From Sinomonas sp. ASV486 (GTDB lineage Bacteria; Actinomycetota; Actinomycetes; Actinomycetales; Micrococcaceae): a stretch of DNA of 64,000 bases. The DNA is taken from contig NZ_JAVFJK010000010.1 of NCBI RefSeq assembly GCF_030908215.1, positions 18,440 through 82,439 on the forward strand, written 5' to 3'. The position numbers and the translations under genes were made by a program. Below the pieces are notes generated by a model that made no database searches, had not been told where the DNA came from, and worked only from the letters and a program-made list of their open reading frames with translations. Below, in pieces: positions 33,759 to 42,834 of this stretch. Position 1 is the first letter of the stretch; each line of letters begins with the position of its first letter.

Positions 33759-34397
33759 GTGACGACAGCGACTCATGCCCCGACAACCCCGGCACATCCC
33801 ACGCTGAATCGCCCCAACATGGTCTCGGTCGGGACCGTGGTGTGGCTGTCCAGTGAGCTGATGTTCTTTGCCGGGCTCTTTGCCATGTACTTCTCCCTGC
33901 GGGCCGCCTCGAGCGACCTCTGGTCCGAGGAGACATCCAAGCTCAACTTCCCCTTCGCCCTCGTGAACACGATCGTCCTCGTGGCGAGCTCCTTCACGTG
34001 CCAGATGGGCGTCTTCGCCGCGGAGCGGCTCCAGCCCCGTCGATCGGGCGGCGTCTTCGCATTCGTCCGCTGGGGCATGACCGAGTGGTTCATGCTGACC
34101 TTCCTCATGGGGGCGTTCTTCGTGGCCGGCCAGTCCACCGAGTACTCGATGCTCGTGTCGGAGCATGTCACGCTCGACGCCAACGCCTACGGCTCCGCCT
34201 TCTACATCACCACCGGCTTCCACGGGCTCCACGTGATGGGCGGCCTGATCGCGTTCCTCTTCATCATCGGCCGTGCCTACGCGGCCAAGCGCTTCGGCCA
34301 TTACGAAGCCACGGCGGCCATCGTCACCTCGTACTACTGGCACTTCGTGGACGTCGTATGGATCGGGCTCTTCCTGGTCATCTACGTGCTCAAGTAG
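33759..34397 (+). CDS. ctaE: Cytochrome c oxidase subunit III
   Basis: Subunit III of the aa3-type oxidase; 212 residues with seven hydrophobic segments, five of them in the conserved core ([80 protein letters not shown]). Actinobacterial gene order ctaE-qcrC-qcrA-qcrB is intact. The GTG at 33759 lies 6 bases after CATAAT, so the mRNA probably starts at the start codon; there is no Shine-Dalgarno. Longer frames upstream run through the promoter and were rejected. Confidence 0.95.
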   Translation: MTTATHAPTTPAHPTLNRPNMVSVGTVVWLSSELMFFAGLFAMYFSLRAASSDLWSEETSKLNFPFALVNTIVLVASSFTCQMGVFAAERLQPRRSGGVFAFVRWGMTEWFMLTFLMGAFFVAGQSTEYSMLVSEHVTLDANAYGSAFYITTGFHGLHVMGGLIAFLFIIGRAYAAKRFGHYEATAAIVTSYYWHFVDVVWIGLFLVIYVLK

Positions 34398-34468
34398 CGC
34401 GTACCACAGCAGCAGATCTCGGACCGCGCCCCCCGCGGCGGCGGCAGGATACGGATAGGAACGGATTC

Positions 34469-35254
34469 GTGAAGGCACTCTCGCAGAAGCGGCGTCATCC
34501 GCTGGCAGTCATCGCACTGCTGGTCATGGGGCTGCTGCTGACTGGCGGCATGTACGCCATGATCAGCACGGCCAATAAGGCCAAGGCCGATACCAGCTTC
34601 TCCGCATCAGATGTCAGCGAGGGCCAGAAGCTCTTTGTTGCGAACTGTGCGACCTGCCACGGGATGGGGGCATCAGGCACCGCTGCCGGCCCGTCGCTCG
34701 TGGGTGTCGGCGCCGCGGCGGTGGACTTCCAGGTCGGCACCGGCCGCATGCCGATGCAGATGAACGGCCCGCAGGCGCAGAAGAAGCCGGTCCAGTTCAG
34801 CGATGACCAGACCAAGCAGCTCGCCGCGTACGTCGCATCGATCGGCCCCGGCCCGGCGCTGCCCGACGAGGCCATGCTCGACGGCAAGGGTGACGCAACC
34901 CACGGTGGCGAGCTCTTCCGTGTCAACTGCGCCATGTGCCACAACGCCGCCGCTGCCGGTGGCGCGCTGACGCGGGGCAAGTTCGCTCCGTCACTCGCTG
35001 GCGTGACGTCGAAGCACATCTACGAGGCCATGGCGACCGGCCCGCAGAACATGCCGGTGTTCTCGGACGCCAACATCTCCCCCGAGGGCAAGCGCGACAT
35101 CATCACGTTCCTCACGACCATCGAGTCGCAGGGCTCTCCCGGCGGTGCCGATCTCGGCTCGCTCGGCCCGGTCTCCGAGGGGCTGTTCGTGTGGGTGGCC
35201 GGACTCGGAATCATCATCGCGTTCACGATCTGGCTGACGTCCCGCACGTCCTGA
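34469..35254 (+). CDS. qcrC: Diheme cytochrome c subunit of the bc1 complex
   Basis: Replaces cytochrome c1 and soluble cytochrome c in actinobacteria and passes electrons straight to the aa3 oxidase. 261 residues: N-terminal membrane helix (about 12-33), heme motif 1 CATCH (Cys60, Cys63, His64), heme motif 2 CAMCH (Cys154, Cys157, His158), and a C-terminal membrane helix (about 236-256). GTG start with AGGA 8 bases upstream. Confidence 0.96.
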   Translation: MKALSQKRRHPLAVIALLVMGLLLTGGMYAMISTANKAKADTSFSASDVSEGQKLFVANCATCHGMGASGTAAGPSLVGVGAAAVDFQVGTGRMPMQMNGPQAQKKPVQFSDDQTKQLAAYVASIGPGPALPDEAMLDGKGDATHGGELFRVNCAMCHNAAAAGGALTRGKFAPSLAGVTSKHIYEAMATGPQNMPVFSDANISPEGKRDIITFLTTIESQGSPGGADLGSLGPVSEGLFVWVAGLGIIIAFTIWLTSRTS

Positions 35255-35346
35255 CGCCACAGCGCAGCGCAGTTTGGGCCGTCCATGTGGCGGCAACGTT
35301 TTGAACATTGTCCCCGGACCGGGGGCCAGGAAGGATGAGGGGAAAT

Positions 35347-36393
35347 ATGGGCAACCATAGTGACGGTTCTCCCCAGAGTGGCGGCGCCGTAGCTACGGCT
35401 GGTCAGACAGAGAAGTTTGCGGATCCAGGACTCCCACCGCATCGTCTCCGTCTGGCCGACACCGACCCCAGGGCTGCGAAGCGTGCTGAGCGCCAGGTCA
35501 CGATTCTGTTCATCGTCTCGGTGATCGGCACTGTCGTGTTCCTCGTCTCGTACTTCGCCATTGACCTGGGCAGCGATTCGACGATCTCGACCATCCGCCT
35601 GCAGAACATCCTGCTCGGCGTCGGTACAGCGTTCGCCATGCTGGGCATCGGCACCGGCATCGTTCACTGGGCGAAGGCCCTCATGCCGGACCACGAGGTG
35701 TCCGAGTCGCGCCACCCGGTGCGTTCCGAAGAGGACCGCGCCGCAGCCGTCAAGATCGTTGACGACATCATCGAGGAGACGGGGATCAAGCGCCGCCCCC
35801 TCATCCGGAACACCCTCATCGGTGCGATGGCGCTCGCCCCGCTCCCGGCGCTCGCGGTCTTCGGTGACCTCGGGCCCAATGCGGGCGATAGGCTCCGCCA
35901 CACGATGTGGGCGCCGAAGGACGGAAAGAAGATCCGCCTCACCCGCGACCCTGATGGCACCCCCATCAAGGCCTCGGACGTGACGATCGGCTCTGCGTTC
36001 CACGTGATCCCCGAGGGTCTCAACGACCTCACCGAGGGCAAGCTCAACGAGAAGGCGAAGTCCGTCGTCCTCCTCATGCGCCTCAATCCGGCTGATCTCC
36101 ATATCTCCGCCGGGCGTGAGACCTGGAGCTACAACGGCATCGTTGCCTACTCCAAGATCTGCACCCACGTCGGCTGCCCTGTGGCCCTCTACGAGCAGCA
36201 GACGCACCACCTGCTGTGCCCGTGCCACCAGTCGACCTTCGACCTCACGCACGAGTGCGCAGTCATCTTCGGTCCGGCAAGCCGCCCGCTGCCCCAGCTG
36301 CCGATCGAGGTCGACGCCGAAGGCTACCTCGTGGCTACCTCGGACTTCCACGAATCTGTTGGACCTAGCTACTGGGAGCGTGAGTACTCGTGA
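35347..36393 (+). CDS. qcrA: Rieske iron-sulfur subunit of the bc1 complex
   Basis: 348-residue Rieske protein of actinobacterial type with three membrane helices (near 53-75, 90-110 and 155-175) and a C-terminal 2Fe-2S domain. Ligands are Cys272 and His274 (CTHVGC) and Cys291 and His294 (CPCHQS), with the Cys277-Cys293 disulfide expected. Just before the third helix is KRRPLIRNTL, a twin-arginine motif; in Streptomyces this last segment is known to be inserted by Tat. ATG 35347 has AGGGG upstream. Overlaps qcrB by 4 bases. Confidence 0.96.
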   Translation: MGNHSDGSPQSGGAVATAGQTEKFADPGLPPHRLRLADTDPRAAKRAERQVTILFIVSVIGTVVFLVSYFAIDLGSDSTISTIRLQNILLGVGTAFAMLGIGTGIVHWAKALMPDHEVSESRHPVRSEEDRAAAVKIVDDIIEETGIKRRPLIRNTLIGAMALAPLPALAVFGDLGPNAGDRLRHTMWAPKDGKKIRLTRDPDGTPIKASDVTIGSAFHVIPEGLNDLTEGKLNEKAKSVVLLMRLNPADLHISAGRETWSYNGIVAYSKICTHVGCPVALYEQQTHHLLCPCHQSTFDLTHECAVIFGPASRPLPQLPIEVDAEGYLVATSDFHESVGPSYWEREYS

Positions 36394-38075
36394 GCGGCAC
36401 TACGGCCCCCACCTACCAGCCGCCGACCAAGGTCGGCCGCATCGCGGACTTCGTCGACCAGCGCACTGGCACGTCCTCGGTCCTCCGCGAATTCGGACGC
36501 AAGGTCTTCCCCGACCATTGGTCCTTCATGTTCGGCGAAGTTGCGCTGTACAGCTTCGTCATCCTGCTGATGTCGGGAACGTTCCTGACGTTCTTCTTCG
36601 ACCCATCGATGGCGGAGACGCACTACGACGGGGCCTATGTGCCGCTGCGCGGCATGGAGATGTCGGTCGCCTACCAGTCCTCGCTGCATATCTCGTTCGA
36701 GGTCCGTGGCGGCCTGTTCATGCGCCAGGTCCACCACTGGGCCGCGCTCCTCTTCGTTGCAGCAATGAGCGTGCACATGCTGCGCGTGTTCTTCACCGGA
36801 GCATTCCGCAAGCCGCGCGAGATGAACTGGGTCATCGGCGGCGTCCTGCTCATCCTGGGCATGGCCGCCGGCTTCACGGGCTACTCGCTCCCGGATGACC
36901 TCCTGTCGGGCAACGGCCTGCGCATTATCGACGGCGTCATCAAGTCGATTCCGATCATCGGCACGTGGATCTCGATGTTCCTCTTCGGAGGTGAGTTCCC
37001 GGGCAACGCGATCATCGGGCGACTGTATGTGCTGCACATACTGCTCGTGCCTGCGATGATCCTGCTGTTCGTTGCGCTCCACCTCGTGTTCGTGGTGGTC
37101 CACAAGCACACGCAGTACCCTGGCCCCGGCCGCAACGACGGCAACGTCGTGGGGTACCCGCTGGGCCCGGTCTACGCAGCTAAGGCAGGCGGCTTCTTCT
37201 TCATCGTCTTCGGCATCATCGCGGCGATGGCAGCGTTCTTCACGATCAACCCGATCTGGAACTACGGGCCGTATGACCCGTCCCCCGTGTCCGCCGGCAC
37301 CCAGCCCGACTGGTACATCGGTTGGGTTGACGGCGCGCTGCGCCTCATGCCGGGCGTTCTGGGTTCGCTGGACGGGTACCGTCAGCACTTCGAGTTCGTG
37401 ATCTTCGGGCAGCAGACGCTCACGCTGAATGTGCTGCTCCCGGCCCTCGTCCCGGCGGGCATCGTGTTCACGGTGCTCTTCACGTACCCGTGGATCGAGC
37501 GCTGGATCACGAAGGACGAGCGCGAGCACCATGTTCTCGACCGCCCACGCAATGCGCCGACCCGCACGGCGATCGGCATGGCCGGATTCACGTTCTACTG
37601 CGTGATGTGGGCAGCGGCCGCGTCGGACCTGATCGCCACGCACTTCCACGTGGCACTGAACGATGTGACCTACTGGCTCCGGGCACTGTTCTTCGTCGGG
37701 CCGATCATCGCCTTCGTTGTCACGAAGCGCATTGCCCTCGCGCTGCAGCGCAAGGACCGCGAGATCGCACTCCATGGACGCGAGACGGGCCGGATCGTCC
37801 GCCTCCCCCACGGTGAGTTCATCGAGGTTCACGCTCCGCTCGACGAGTACAAGCGCTATCGCCTGGTCGGCTTCGAGTCGCCCGCGGTGCTGGCCGCTCA
37901 GCCCAACGCCAAGGGCGTCGTCGACCGCAAGGAGCGCCGTCGCGCCAAGCTGTCGCAGTGGTTCTTCGAGGATCGCGTTGCCCCCGCGACTCCGGCAGAG
38001 CTGGAGGCGGCCCACGCACACGGCCACCACGAGGCCATCGAGGCACACGACGAGGCCAAGAGCCTCGGTCGCTGA
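36390..38075 (+). CDS. qcrB: Cytochrome b subunit of the bc1 complex
   Basis: Quinol-oxidising cytochrome b, 561 residues, longer than the mitochondrial type because of an actinobacterial C-terminal tail (about 450-561) that is polar and ends His/Glu-rich. N-terminal heme-binding helices carry conserved His pairs (HISFEVRGGLFMRQVHHWAALLFVAAMSVHMLRV; LVFVVVHKHTQ) and the quinol-site sequence is NPIWNYGPYDPSPVS rather than PEWY. Start GTGA overlaps the qcrA stop. Followed by a perfect terminator. Confidence 0.96.
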   Translation: MSGTTAPTYQPPTKVGRIADFVDQRTGTSSVLREFGRKVFPDHWSFMFGEVALYSFVILLMSGTFLTFFFDPSMAETHYDGAYVPLRGMEMSVAYQSSLHISFEVRGGLFMRQVHHWAALLFVAAMSVHMLRVFFTGAFRKPREMNWVIGGVLLILGMAAGFTGYSLPDDLLSGNGLRIIDGVIKSIPIIGTWISMFLFGGEFPGNAIIGRLYVLHILLVPAMILLFVALHLVFVVVHKHTQYPGPGRNDGNVVGYPLGPVYAAKAGGFFFIVFGIIAAMAAFFTINPIWNYGPYDPSPVSAGTQPDWYIGWVDGALRLMPGVLGSLDGYRQHFEFVIFGQQTLTLNVLLPALVPAGIVFTVLFTYPWIERWITKDEREHHVLDRPRNAPTRTAIGMAGFTFYCVMWAAAASDLIATHFHVALNDVTYWLRALFFVGPIIAFVVTKRIALALQRKDREIALHGRETGRIVRLPHGEFIEVHAPLDEYKRYRLVGFESPAVLAAQPNAKGVVDRKERRRAKLSQWFFEDRVAPATPAELEAAHAHGHHEAIEAHDEAKSLGR

Positions 38076-38092
38076 CGCTGGCTCAGCCAAAC

Positions 38093-38136
38093 AAGAGGAG
38101 GACCCCCGCACCCTCTGGTGCGGGGGTCCTCCTCTT
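38093..38136 (+). terminator. Terminator of the ctaE-qcrCAB operon
   Basis: Perfect 20-bp stem (38093-38112 and 38117-38136) with a CTCT loop, ending in CTTTCTT. Confidence 0.92.
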
Positions 38137-38167
38137 TCTTCCGCCGTTGAACGGCTTCTGGCGGCGC

Positions 38168-38959
38168 TCAGGGCGCCTGAAATCGGTTCGGCGAGTAGTT
38201 GCGGGGCGACCGCAGCCCAGGCCGTTGCAGGGGCACCCAGAGCTTGTAGCGGTCGGCTCGGTAATAGGACACCGAATAGTCGACGACCGACTTGGCGACG
38301 TAGGCATGCCGTTGGATCTTGAGCAGGGGCGATCCCATCTCGACGCTGAGGAGGCGAGCCGTCGACGGCGACGCGGCGGTCGCCTCGATGGTGTCCTCCC
38401 CCCACTCCATCACGAGGCCGTACTTCTCGCTGAGCACTTGATAGAGGGATGCCGGCGGCGGGCCGTCGACGAAGCCCGGGACGCGGTGCGCAACGATGTA
38501 GTTCTCATCGACGCTCATGGGCTCCTTGTCCGCCAACAGGAGCCTCCGGAAGCGCACCACGGGCGTACCCTCATCAATCTGGAGCTCTCTCGCAAGGTAG
38601 GCTGAGGCGCCGATCTCCTCGAAGCTCAGTACCCGAGCATCCGGGACCATGCCCCGCCGCTGCATTTCCTCTGAGTAGGACGTCAGCTTCATCTGGAGGT
38701 CGACCTTCGGCCTGCTCACAAAAGTGCCGAGGCCCACGATGCGGTCGAGGACTCCTTCGGCGACGAGGGCATCGATGGCCTGCCGAACCGTCATGCGGGC
38801 CACACCGAACCGGAGCGAGAGGTCTCGCTCGGACGGCAACGGCGCCCCGGGCGTGAGCTTCGTGGTGATGTGCGACCGCAGGATCTCCCGGAGCTGGACG
38901 TACATGGCGGTCTTCGACGCACGATCCAGCTCGCCGTCAATGGCCTCGGCGTGATGCAC
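38168..38959 (-). CDS. GntR-family regulator with UTRA domain (HutC subfamily)
   Basis: 263 residues: winged-helix domain (about 16-85, LPSERDLSLRFGVARMTVRQAIDALVAEGVLDRIVGLGTFV) and a UTRA effector domain (about 95-245, with YSEEMQRRGMVPDARVLS and DYSVSYYRADRY). Effector unknown; HutC-type proteins often sense amino-sugar phosphates or amino-acid derivatives. GAGGAGG lies 5 bases before the GTG. It stands alone between two respiratory operons; no target gene is evident nearby. Confidence 0.92.
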   Translation of the reverse strand: MHHAEAIDGELDRASKTAMYVQLREILRSHITTKLTPGAPLPSERDLSLRFGVARMTVRQAIDALVAEGVLDRIVGLGTFVSRPKVDLQMKLTSYSEEMQRRGMVPDARVLSFEEIGASAYLARELQIDEGTPVVRFRRLLLADKEPMSVDENYIVAHRVPGFVDGPPPASLYQVLSEKYGLVMEWGEDTIEATAASPSTARLLSVEMGSPLLKIQRHAYVAKSVVDYSVSYYRADRYKLWVPLQRPGLRSPRNYSPNRFQAP

Positions 38960-39088
38960 GGTCCTCCTCGAGTGGCGCTGCGGTGGCCCTCTGAAGATGG
39001 CCGCGCGGCAGTGGCTTGCGATTCAATCCTGACACATGCTGCCGCGCTCTGCCTGTGGGGCTCCCCCAACCTGCCGACGCAGTACTCG

Positions 39089-39149
39089 ACGCACGAAGGC
39101 CGGTGGCCGGCACCCCGAGATGGGATGCCGGCCACCGGCCTTCGTGCGT
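39089..39149 (-). terminator. Terminator of the ctaC-ctaD-ctaF operon
   Basis: 24-bp perfect stem (39089-39112 and 39126-39149) with a further CCC...GGG pairing around GAGAT, starting 8 bases after the ctaF stop. It sits in the 197-base gap between ctaF and the gntR-type gene, where nothing else is seen. Confidence 0.85.
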
Positions 39150-39156
39150 TGGTGCG

Positions 39157-39558
39157 TCAGTGTGCGTGGTCGCCGCGGCTGTACTCGAAAACCCAGCCGA
39201 TGAGGGCCACGATCGCGATGCCTGCACCGATGAAGAGGATCCACCATCCCACGGCCACGCCGAGGAACGAGATGGCGCACGCCGCGCCCAGAGCGATGGG
39301 CCACCAGCTCCAGGGGCTGAAGTGCCCCTGCTCTCCAGCGCCCTCGTGGACCTCAGCGTCATCGCGGTCCTCGGGGCGCAGGCCCACTCGACGGCCGGTC
39401 ACCATGAGGTAGGAGCTGATCATCACGCCGAGGCCGAAGCACAGGAGCAGAGCGAGCGCCCCCACCCATTCGGTCCATCCGGTGACAAACCCGTACACGA
39501 TGGCAACTGGCAGGAAGAAGACGCCAACGATCCCGAAGATCAGGGATTCGACTTTCAC
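39157..39558 (-). CDS. ctaF: Cytochrome c oxidase subunit IV (actinobacterial CtaF)
   Basis: 133-residue membrane protein with four helices in two pairs (about 4-25, 33-52, 85-105 and 108-125), the actinobacterial subunit IV of the aa3 oxidase. Its GTG start shares one base with the TAG stop of ctaD, so translation is coupled. Confidence 0.93.
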   Translation of the reverse strand: MKVESLIFGIVGVFFLPVAIVYGFVTGWTEWVGALALLLCFGLGVMISSYLMVTGRRVGLRPEDRDDAEVHEGAGEQGHFSPWSWWPIALGAACAISFLGVAVGWWILFIGAGIAIVALIGWVFEYSRGDHAH

Positions 39559-41276
39559 TAGTGCATTTCCTTCCGGTCGGCTGCGATCGAGGCAGAGGCA
39601 TGGGCGGCCTGAACGGCCCCGGCAGTCGACAGCTCGGGGTGGTGGAGGTCAAGGGCCGGACGCTCCGAGCGGATGCGCGGAAGCGACGTGAAGTTGTGCC
39701 GCGGCGGCGGGCAGGACGTGGCCCACTCGAGCGATCCGCCAAAGCCCCACGGGTCGTCCACGAGGACCTTCTTGCCGTGACGCGCAGTGATGTACACGTT
39801 CCAGAAGAACGGGATCATCGAGGCGCCGAGGACGAAGGAGAAGATCGTGGAGAACTGGTTCATCCAGGTGAAGTTGTCCTGAGGCAGGTAGTCCGCGTAG
39901 CGGCGGGGCATGCCCATGACGCCCAGCCAGTGCTGGATGAGGAACGTGCCGTGGAAGCCGATGAGCAGAAGCCAGAAGTGGATCTTGCCAAGGCGCTCAT
40001 TGAGCATCTTGCCCGTCCACTTCGGCCACCAGAAGTAGAAGCCGGCGAACATCGCGAAGACAACTGTTCCGAAGACCACGTAGTGGAAGTGGGCCACGAC
40101 GAAGTAAGTGTCCGACACGTGGAAGTCGAGCGGCGGCGACGCGAGGATGATGCCCGTCAGGCCACCGAACAGGAAGGTGATGAGGAACCCGATGCTCCAT
40201 AGCATGGGCGTCTCGAAGGTGAGTGAGCCACGCCACAGCGTGCCGATCCAGTTGAAGAACTTCACACCCGTCGGAACGGCGATGAGCATCGTCATGAAGG
40301 AGAAGAACGGGAGGAGGACCGCACCGGTGACGTACATGTGGTGGGCCCACACGCTCACGGACAGCGCGGCGATGGCAATCGTCGCGAAGACGAGGCCCTT
40401 GTAGCCGAAGATCGGCTTGCGGCTGAAGACCGGGAAGATCTCGGAGACGATGCCGAAGAACGGCAGGGCGATGATGTACACCTCAGGGTGGCCGAAGAAC
40501 CAGAACAGGTGCTGCCAGAGGACGGCACCGCCGTTCTCCGGGTCGAAGATGTGGGCACCGAAGCGACGGTCTGCGCCGAGCCCGAAGAGCGCGGCGGCGA
40601 GCGGCGGGAACGCCATCAGGACGAGGATCGCGGTGACCAGCGTGTTCCACGTGAAGATCGGCATGCGCCACATGGTCATGCCGGGGGCGCGCATGCAGAC
40701 GATGGTCGTGATGAAGTTGACCGCACCGAGGATCGTGCCGAAACCGGAGAGCGCGAGCCCGAAGACCCACAGATCACCACCGACGCCAGGCGTGAACGTG
40801 GTGTTCGACAGTGGCGCGTAGGCGAACCATCCGAAGGAGGCCGCGCCCTGCGGTGTGATGAAGCCAGCCGTGGCGATCGTCGAGCCGAAGAGGAAGAACC
40901 AGAAGGCCAGCGCATTGAGGCGCGGGAACGCGACGTCGGGAGCACCAATCTGGAGCGGCATGATCACGTTCGCGAAGCCTGCGAAGAGCGGGGTGGCGAA
41001 CATGAGCAGCATGATCGTTCCGTGCATCGTGAACAGCTGGTTGTACTGCTCCTTGGTCTGCAGGATCTGCATTCCGGGCTCGAAGAGCTCGGCGCGGATG
41101 AGCAGTGCCATCACGCCGCCGACGCAGAAGAAGATGAACGAGGCGATCAGGTACATGTACCCGATGGTCTTGTGGTCTGTGGAGGTGATCCAGTTGACGA
41201 CAATGCGTCCCTTGGACTTCGGCACCACTGGCGCGCTCAGGGCGCCGGCTGAAGGCGACTGTGTGTACGTAGCCAT
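39558..41276 (-). CDS. ctaD: Cytochrome c oxidase subunit I
   Basis: Catalytic heme-copper subunit, 572 residues, twelve membrane helices. Key segments: [14 protein letters not shown] (heme a ligand), [13 protein letters not shown] (CuB His cross-linked to Tyr), [10 protein letters not shown] (CuB His pair) and VVAHFHYV (heme a and a3 ligands). C-terminal tail of about 60 residues contains PPPRHNF, typical of actinobacteria. Six bases after ctaC; operon order ctaC-ctaD-ctaF. Confidence 0.98.
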   Translation of the reverse strand: MATYTQSPSAGALSAPVVPKSKGRIVVNWITSTDHKTIGYMYLIASFIFFCVGGVMALLIRAELFEPGMQILQTKEQYNQLFTMHGTIMLLMFATPLFAGFANVIMPLQIGAPDVAFPRLNALAFWFFLFGSTIATAGFITPQGAASFGWFAYAPLSNTTFTPGVGGDLWVFGLALSGFGTILGAVNFITTIVCMRAPGMTMWRMPIFTWNTLVTAILVLMAFPPLAAALFGLGADRRFGAHIFDPENGGAVLWQHLFWFFGHPEVYIIALPFFGIVSEIFPVFSRKPIFGYKGLVFATIAIAALSVSVWAHHMYVTGAVLLPFFSFMTMLIAVPTGVKFFNWIGTLWRGSLTFETPMLWSIGFLITFLFGGLTGIILASPPLDFHVSDTYFVVAHFHYVVFGTVVFAMFAGFYFWWPKWTGKMLNERLGKIHFWLLLIGFHGTFLIQHWLGVMGMPRRYADYLPQDNFTWMNQFSTIFSFVLGASMIPFFWNVYITARHGKKVLVDDPWGFGGSLEWATSCPPPRHNFTSLPRIRSERPALDLHHPELSTAGAVQAAHASASIAADRKEMH

Positions 41277-41282
41277 GGTCCC

Positions 41283-42140
41283 CTACTTCTGGTTCTGGTT
41301 AGGGTTGCGGTCGTATTTGGTGTCCAGCAGGCCCTTGTCGAGGCCAGCCATGTGTGCCTGGAACTCCGCCTCGGAAACAACCTTCACGCGGAACAGCATC
41401 TCGGAGTGGTACTCACCGCAGAGCTCGGCGCACTTGCCGTCGTACGTGCCCTCCTTCTGCGGGGTGAAGTACATGTGGTTCATCTTGCCCGGGATCATGT
41501 CGCGCTTCTGGAGGAAGGCCGGGACCCAGAACGAGTGGATGACGTCGCGGGAGGTGAGCTCGACCGTGACGGACTTGTTCACCGGGAGGTACAGGGTGGG
41601 GAGGGTGTTGAGGTCGATCGCCTGTCCCGTGAGCTGGGCCTGGACGCCGGACTCGTGCACGTCATCCTTGACGATGCCGCCCTGCTTGTAGTTGAAGTCC
41701 CATGACCACTGCTTGCCCACCACGTTGACCGTGAGGTCAGGGTTCGTGTTGGGATTGTCGATGGCGCGCTGGTCGCGGTCCGTGAAGTAGAAGAACGTGA
41801 AGACCAGGAAGAGCGGGATTGCCGTGTAGAAGATCTCGATCGGCAGGTTGTAGCTCAACTGGCGCGGGAAGCCCTTGGTGCCCTTGCGGCGACGGTAGGC
41901 CACGATGCACCACAGCATGAGGCCCCAGGTCACGATGCCGACGATGACGACCGCAATCCACGAGTTCACCCAGAGGTCCATGATGATCGGGGTATTGCTC
42001 GTGGTGTTCTTATCAGTAGGTAGCCAGCCTCGCTGGACCTCGGATGAACATCCAGACAGAGCGAGTGCACCGGCCACGGCAACTGCCGAGGCCACAATGG
42101 TGCGGGTTCGCTGGCTGCTGGTTCGGTTCTGCGACCTCAC
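41283..42140 (-). CDS. ctaC: Cytochrome c oxidase subunit II
   Basis: CuA-bearing subunit, 285 residues from the start chosen. N-terminal lipoprotein signal with lipobox LSGC (Cys31), two membrane helices (about 55-78 and 97-120) and a C-terminal cupredoxin domain whose CuA site is CAELCGEYHSEM. GTG 42140 is preferred to ATG 42173 because GGAAGGG lies 7 bases upstream and the longer form would put an acidic segment before the signal peptide. The promoter is probably in the AT-rich stretch near 42200-42250. Confidence 0.93.
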   Translation of the reverse strand: MRSQNRTSSQRTRTIVASAVAVAGALALSGCSSEVQRGWLPTDKNTTSNTPIIMDLWVNSWIAVVIVGIVTWGLMLWCIVAYRRRKGTKGFPRQLSYNLPIEIFYTAIPLFLVFTFFYFTDRDQRAIDNPNTNPDLTVNVVGKQWSWDFNYKQGGIVKDDVHESGVQAQLTGQAIDLNTLPTLYLPVNKSVTVELTSRDVIHSFWVPAFLQKRDMIPGKMNHMYFTPQKEGTYDGKCAELCGEYHSEMLFRVKVVSEAEFQAHMAGLDKGLLDTKYDRNPNQNQK

Positions 42141-42285
42141 AGACGGCCCTTCCTCTTGGTGCTTCTCTCCCATGACAGCAAGGCATTTTGGGCCCCCGCG
42201 TGTGCCACAGGCGACATAGTTTTACTACTCGGTGTAGAGCTTACAACTATCCCGGGCCAATATCCCACATGTCCCGGACACGCGT

Positions 42286-42334
42286 CGGCCGCGCCCTGAA
42301 CGGGACTTTTGAAGTCCGGTTCCGGGCGCGGCCG
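42286..42334 (-). terminator. Terminator of erpA
   Basis: Outer stem CGGCCGCGCCC (42286-42296) with GGGCGCGGCCG (42324-42334) and inner stem GGACTT...AAGTCC (42303-42317), 19 bases after the erpA stop. Confidence 0.8.
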
Positions 42335-42352
42335 CGGCCGAATCTGGGTGGC

Positions 42353-42718
42353 TCAGTGGAAGGAATCACCACATGCACAGGACCCCTGTGCATTGGGGTT
42401 GTCGATCGTGAAGCCCTGCTTCGAGATCGTGTCCTCGAAGTCGATGGACGCGCCCGCGAGATACGGAACGCTCATCTTGTCGACAACGACTTCCACGCCG
42501 TCGAAATCGCGCACGGCATCGCCGTCGAGGAGTCGCTCGTCGAAGTAGAGCTGGTAGATGAGGCCAGAGCAGCCACCAGGCTGGACCGACACCCGCAGGC
42601 GCAGATCGGTGCGGCCCTCCTGCTCCAGGAGGCTGCGCACCTTGCCTGCGGCGACGTCGGTCAGCTGGACCTCATGCGAGGCGAGCGCCTCGGCAGTCTC
42701 GTTGGTTGAAGTGCTCAT
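42353..42718 (-). CDS. erpA: Iron-sulfur cluster insertion protein ErpA (HesB/IscA family)
   Basis: A-type Fe-S carrier of 121 residues; the three conserved Cys are Cys50 (PGGCSG), Cys114 and Cys116 (SCACGDSF). Likely delivers clusters to apo-proteins, perhaps including the Rieske protein. A single gene with its own terminator. Confidence 0.95.
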   Translation of the reverse strand: MSTSTNETAEALASHEVQLTDVAAGKVRSLLEQEGRTDLRLRVSVQPGGCSGLIYQLYFDERLLDGDAVRDFDGVEVVVDKMSVPYLAGASIDFEDTISKQGFTIDNPNAQGSCACGDSFH

Positions 42719-42834
42719 TCCATACCTTCTCTCGTGCCCGGCGGATCACCCGACGGGCCTCTTGGCCTTAGTCAATGCTACGACTGACACGTCATGGGTG
42801 GCCAACCCCTTGCGGCGAGGCTCACATCCAAGGG

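Noticed and set aside
36369-38405. 678-codon - strand frame over qcrB
   Set aside because: Shadow of qcrB, which carries all cytochrome b motifs; Asp/Arg/His-rich nonsense translation.
42141-42173. Upstream ATG start for ctaC
   Set aside because: Would place an acidic segment before the lipoprotein signal and has no ribosome-binding site; GTG 42140 has GGAAGGG.
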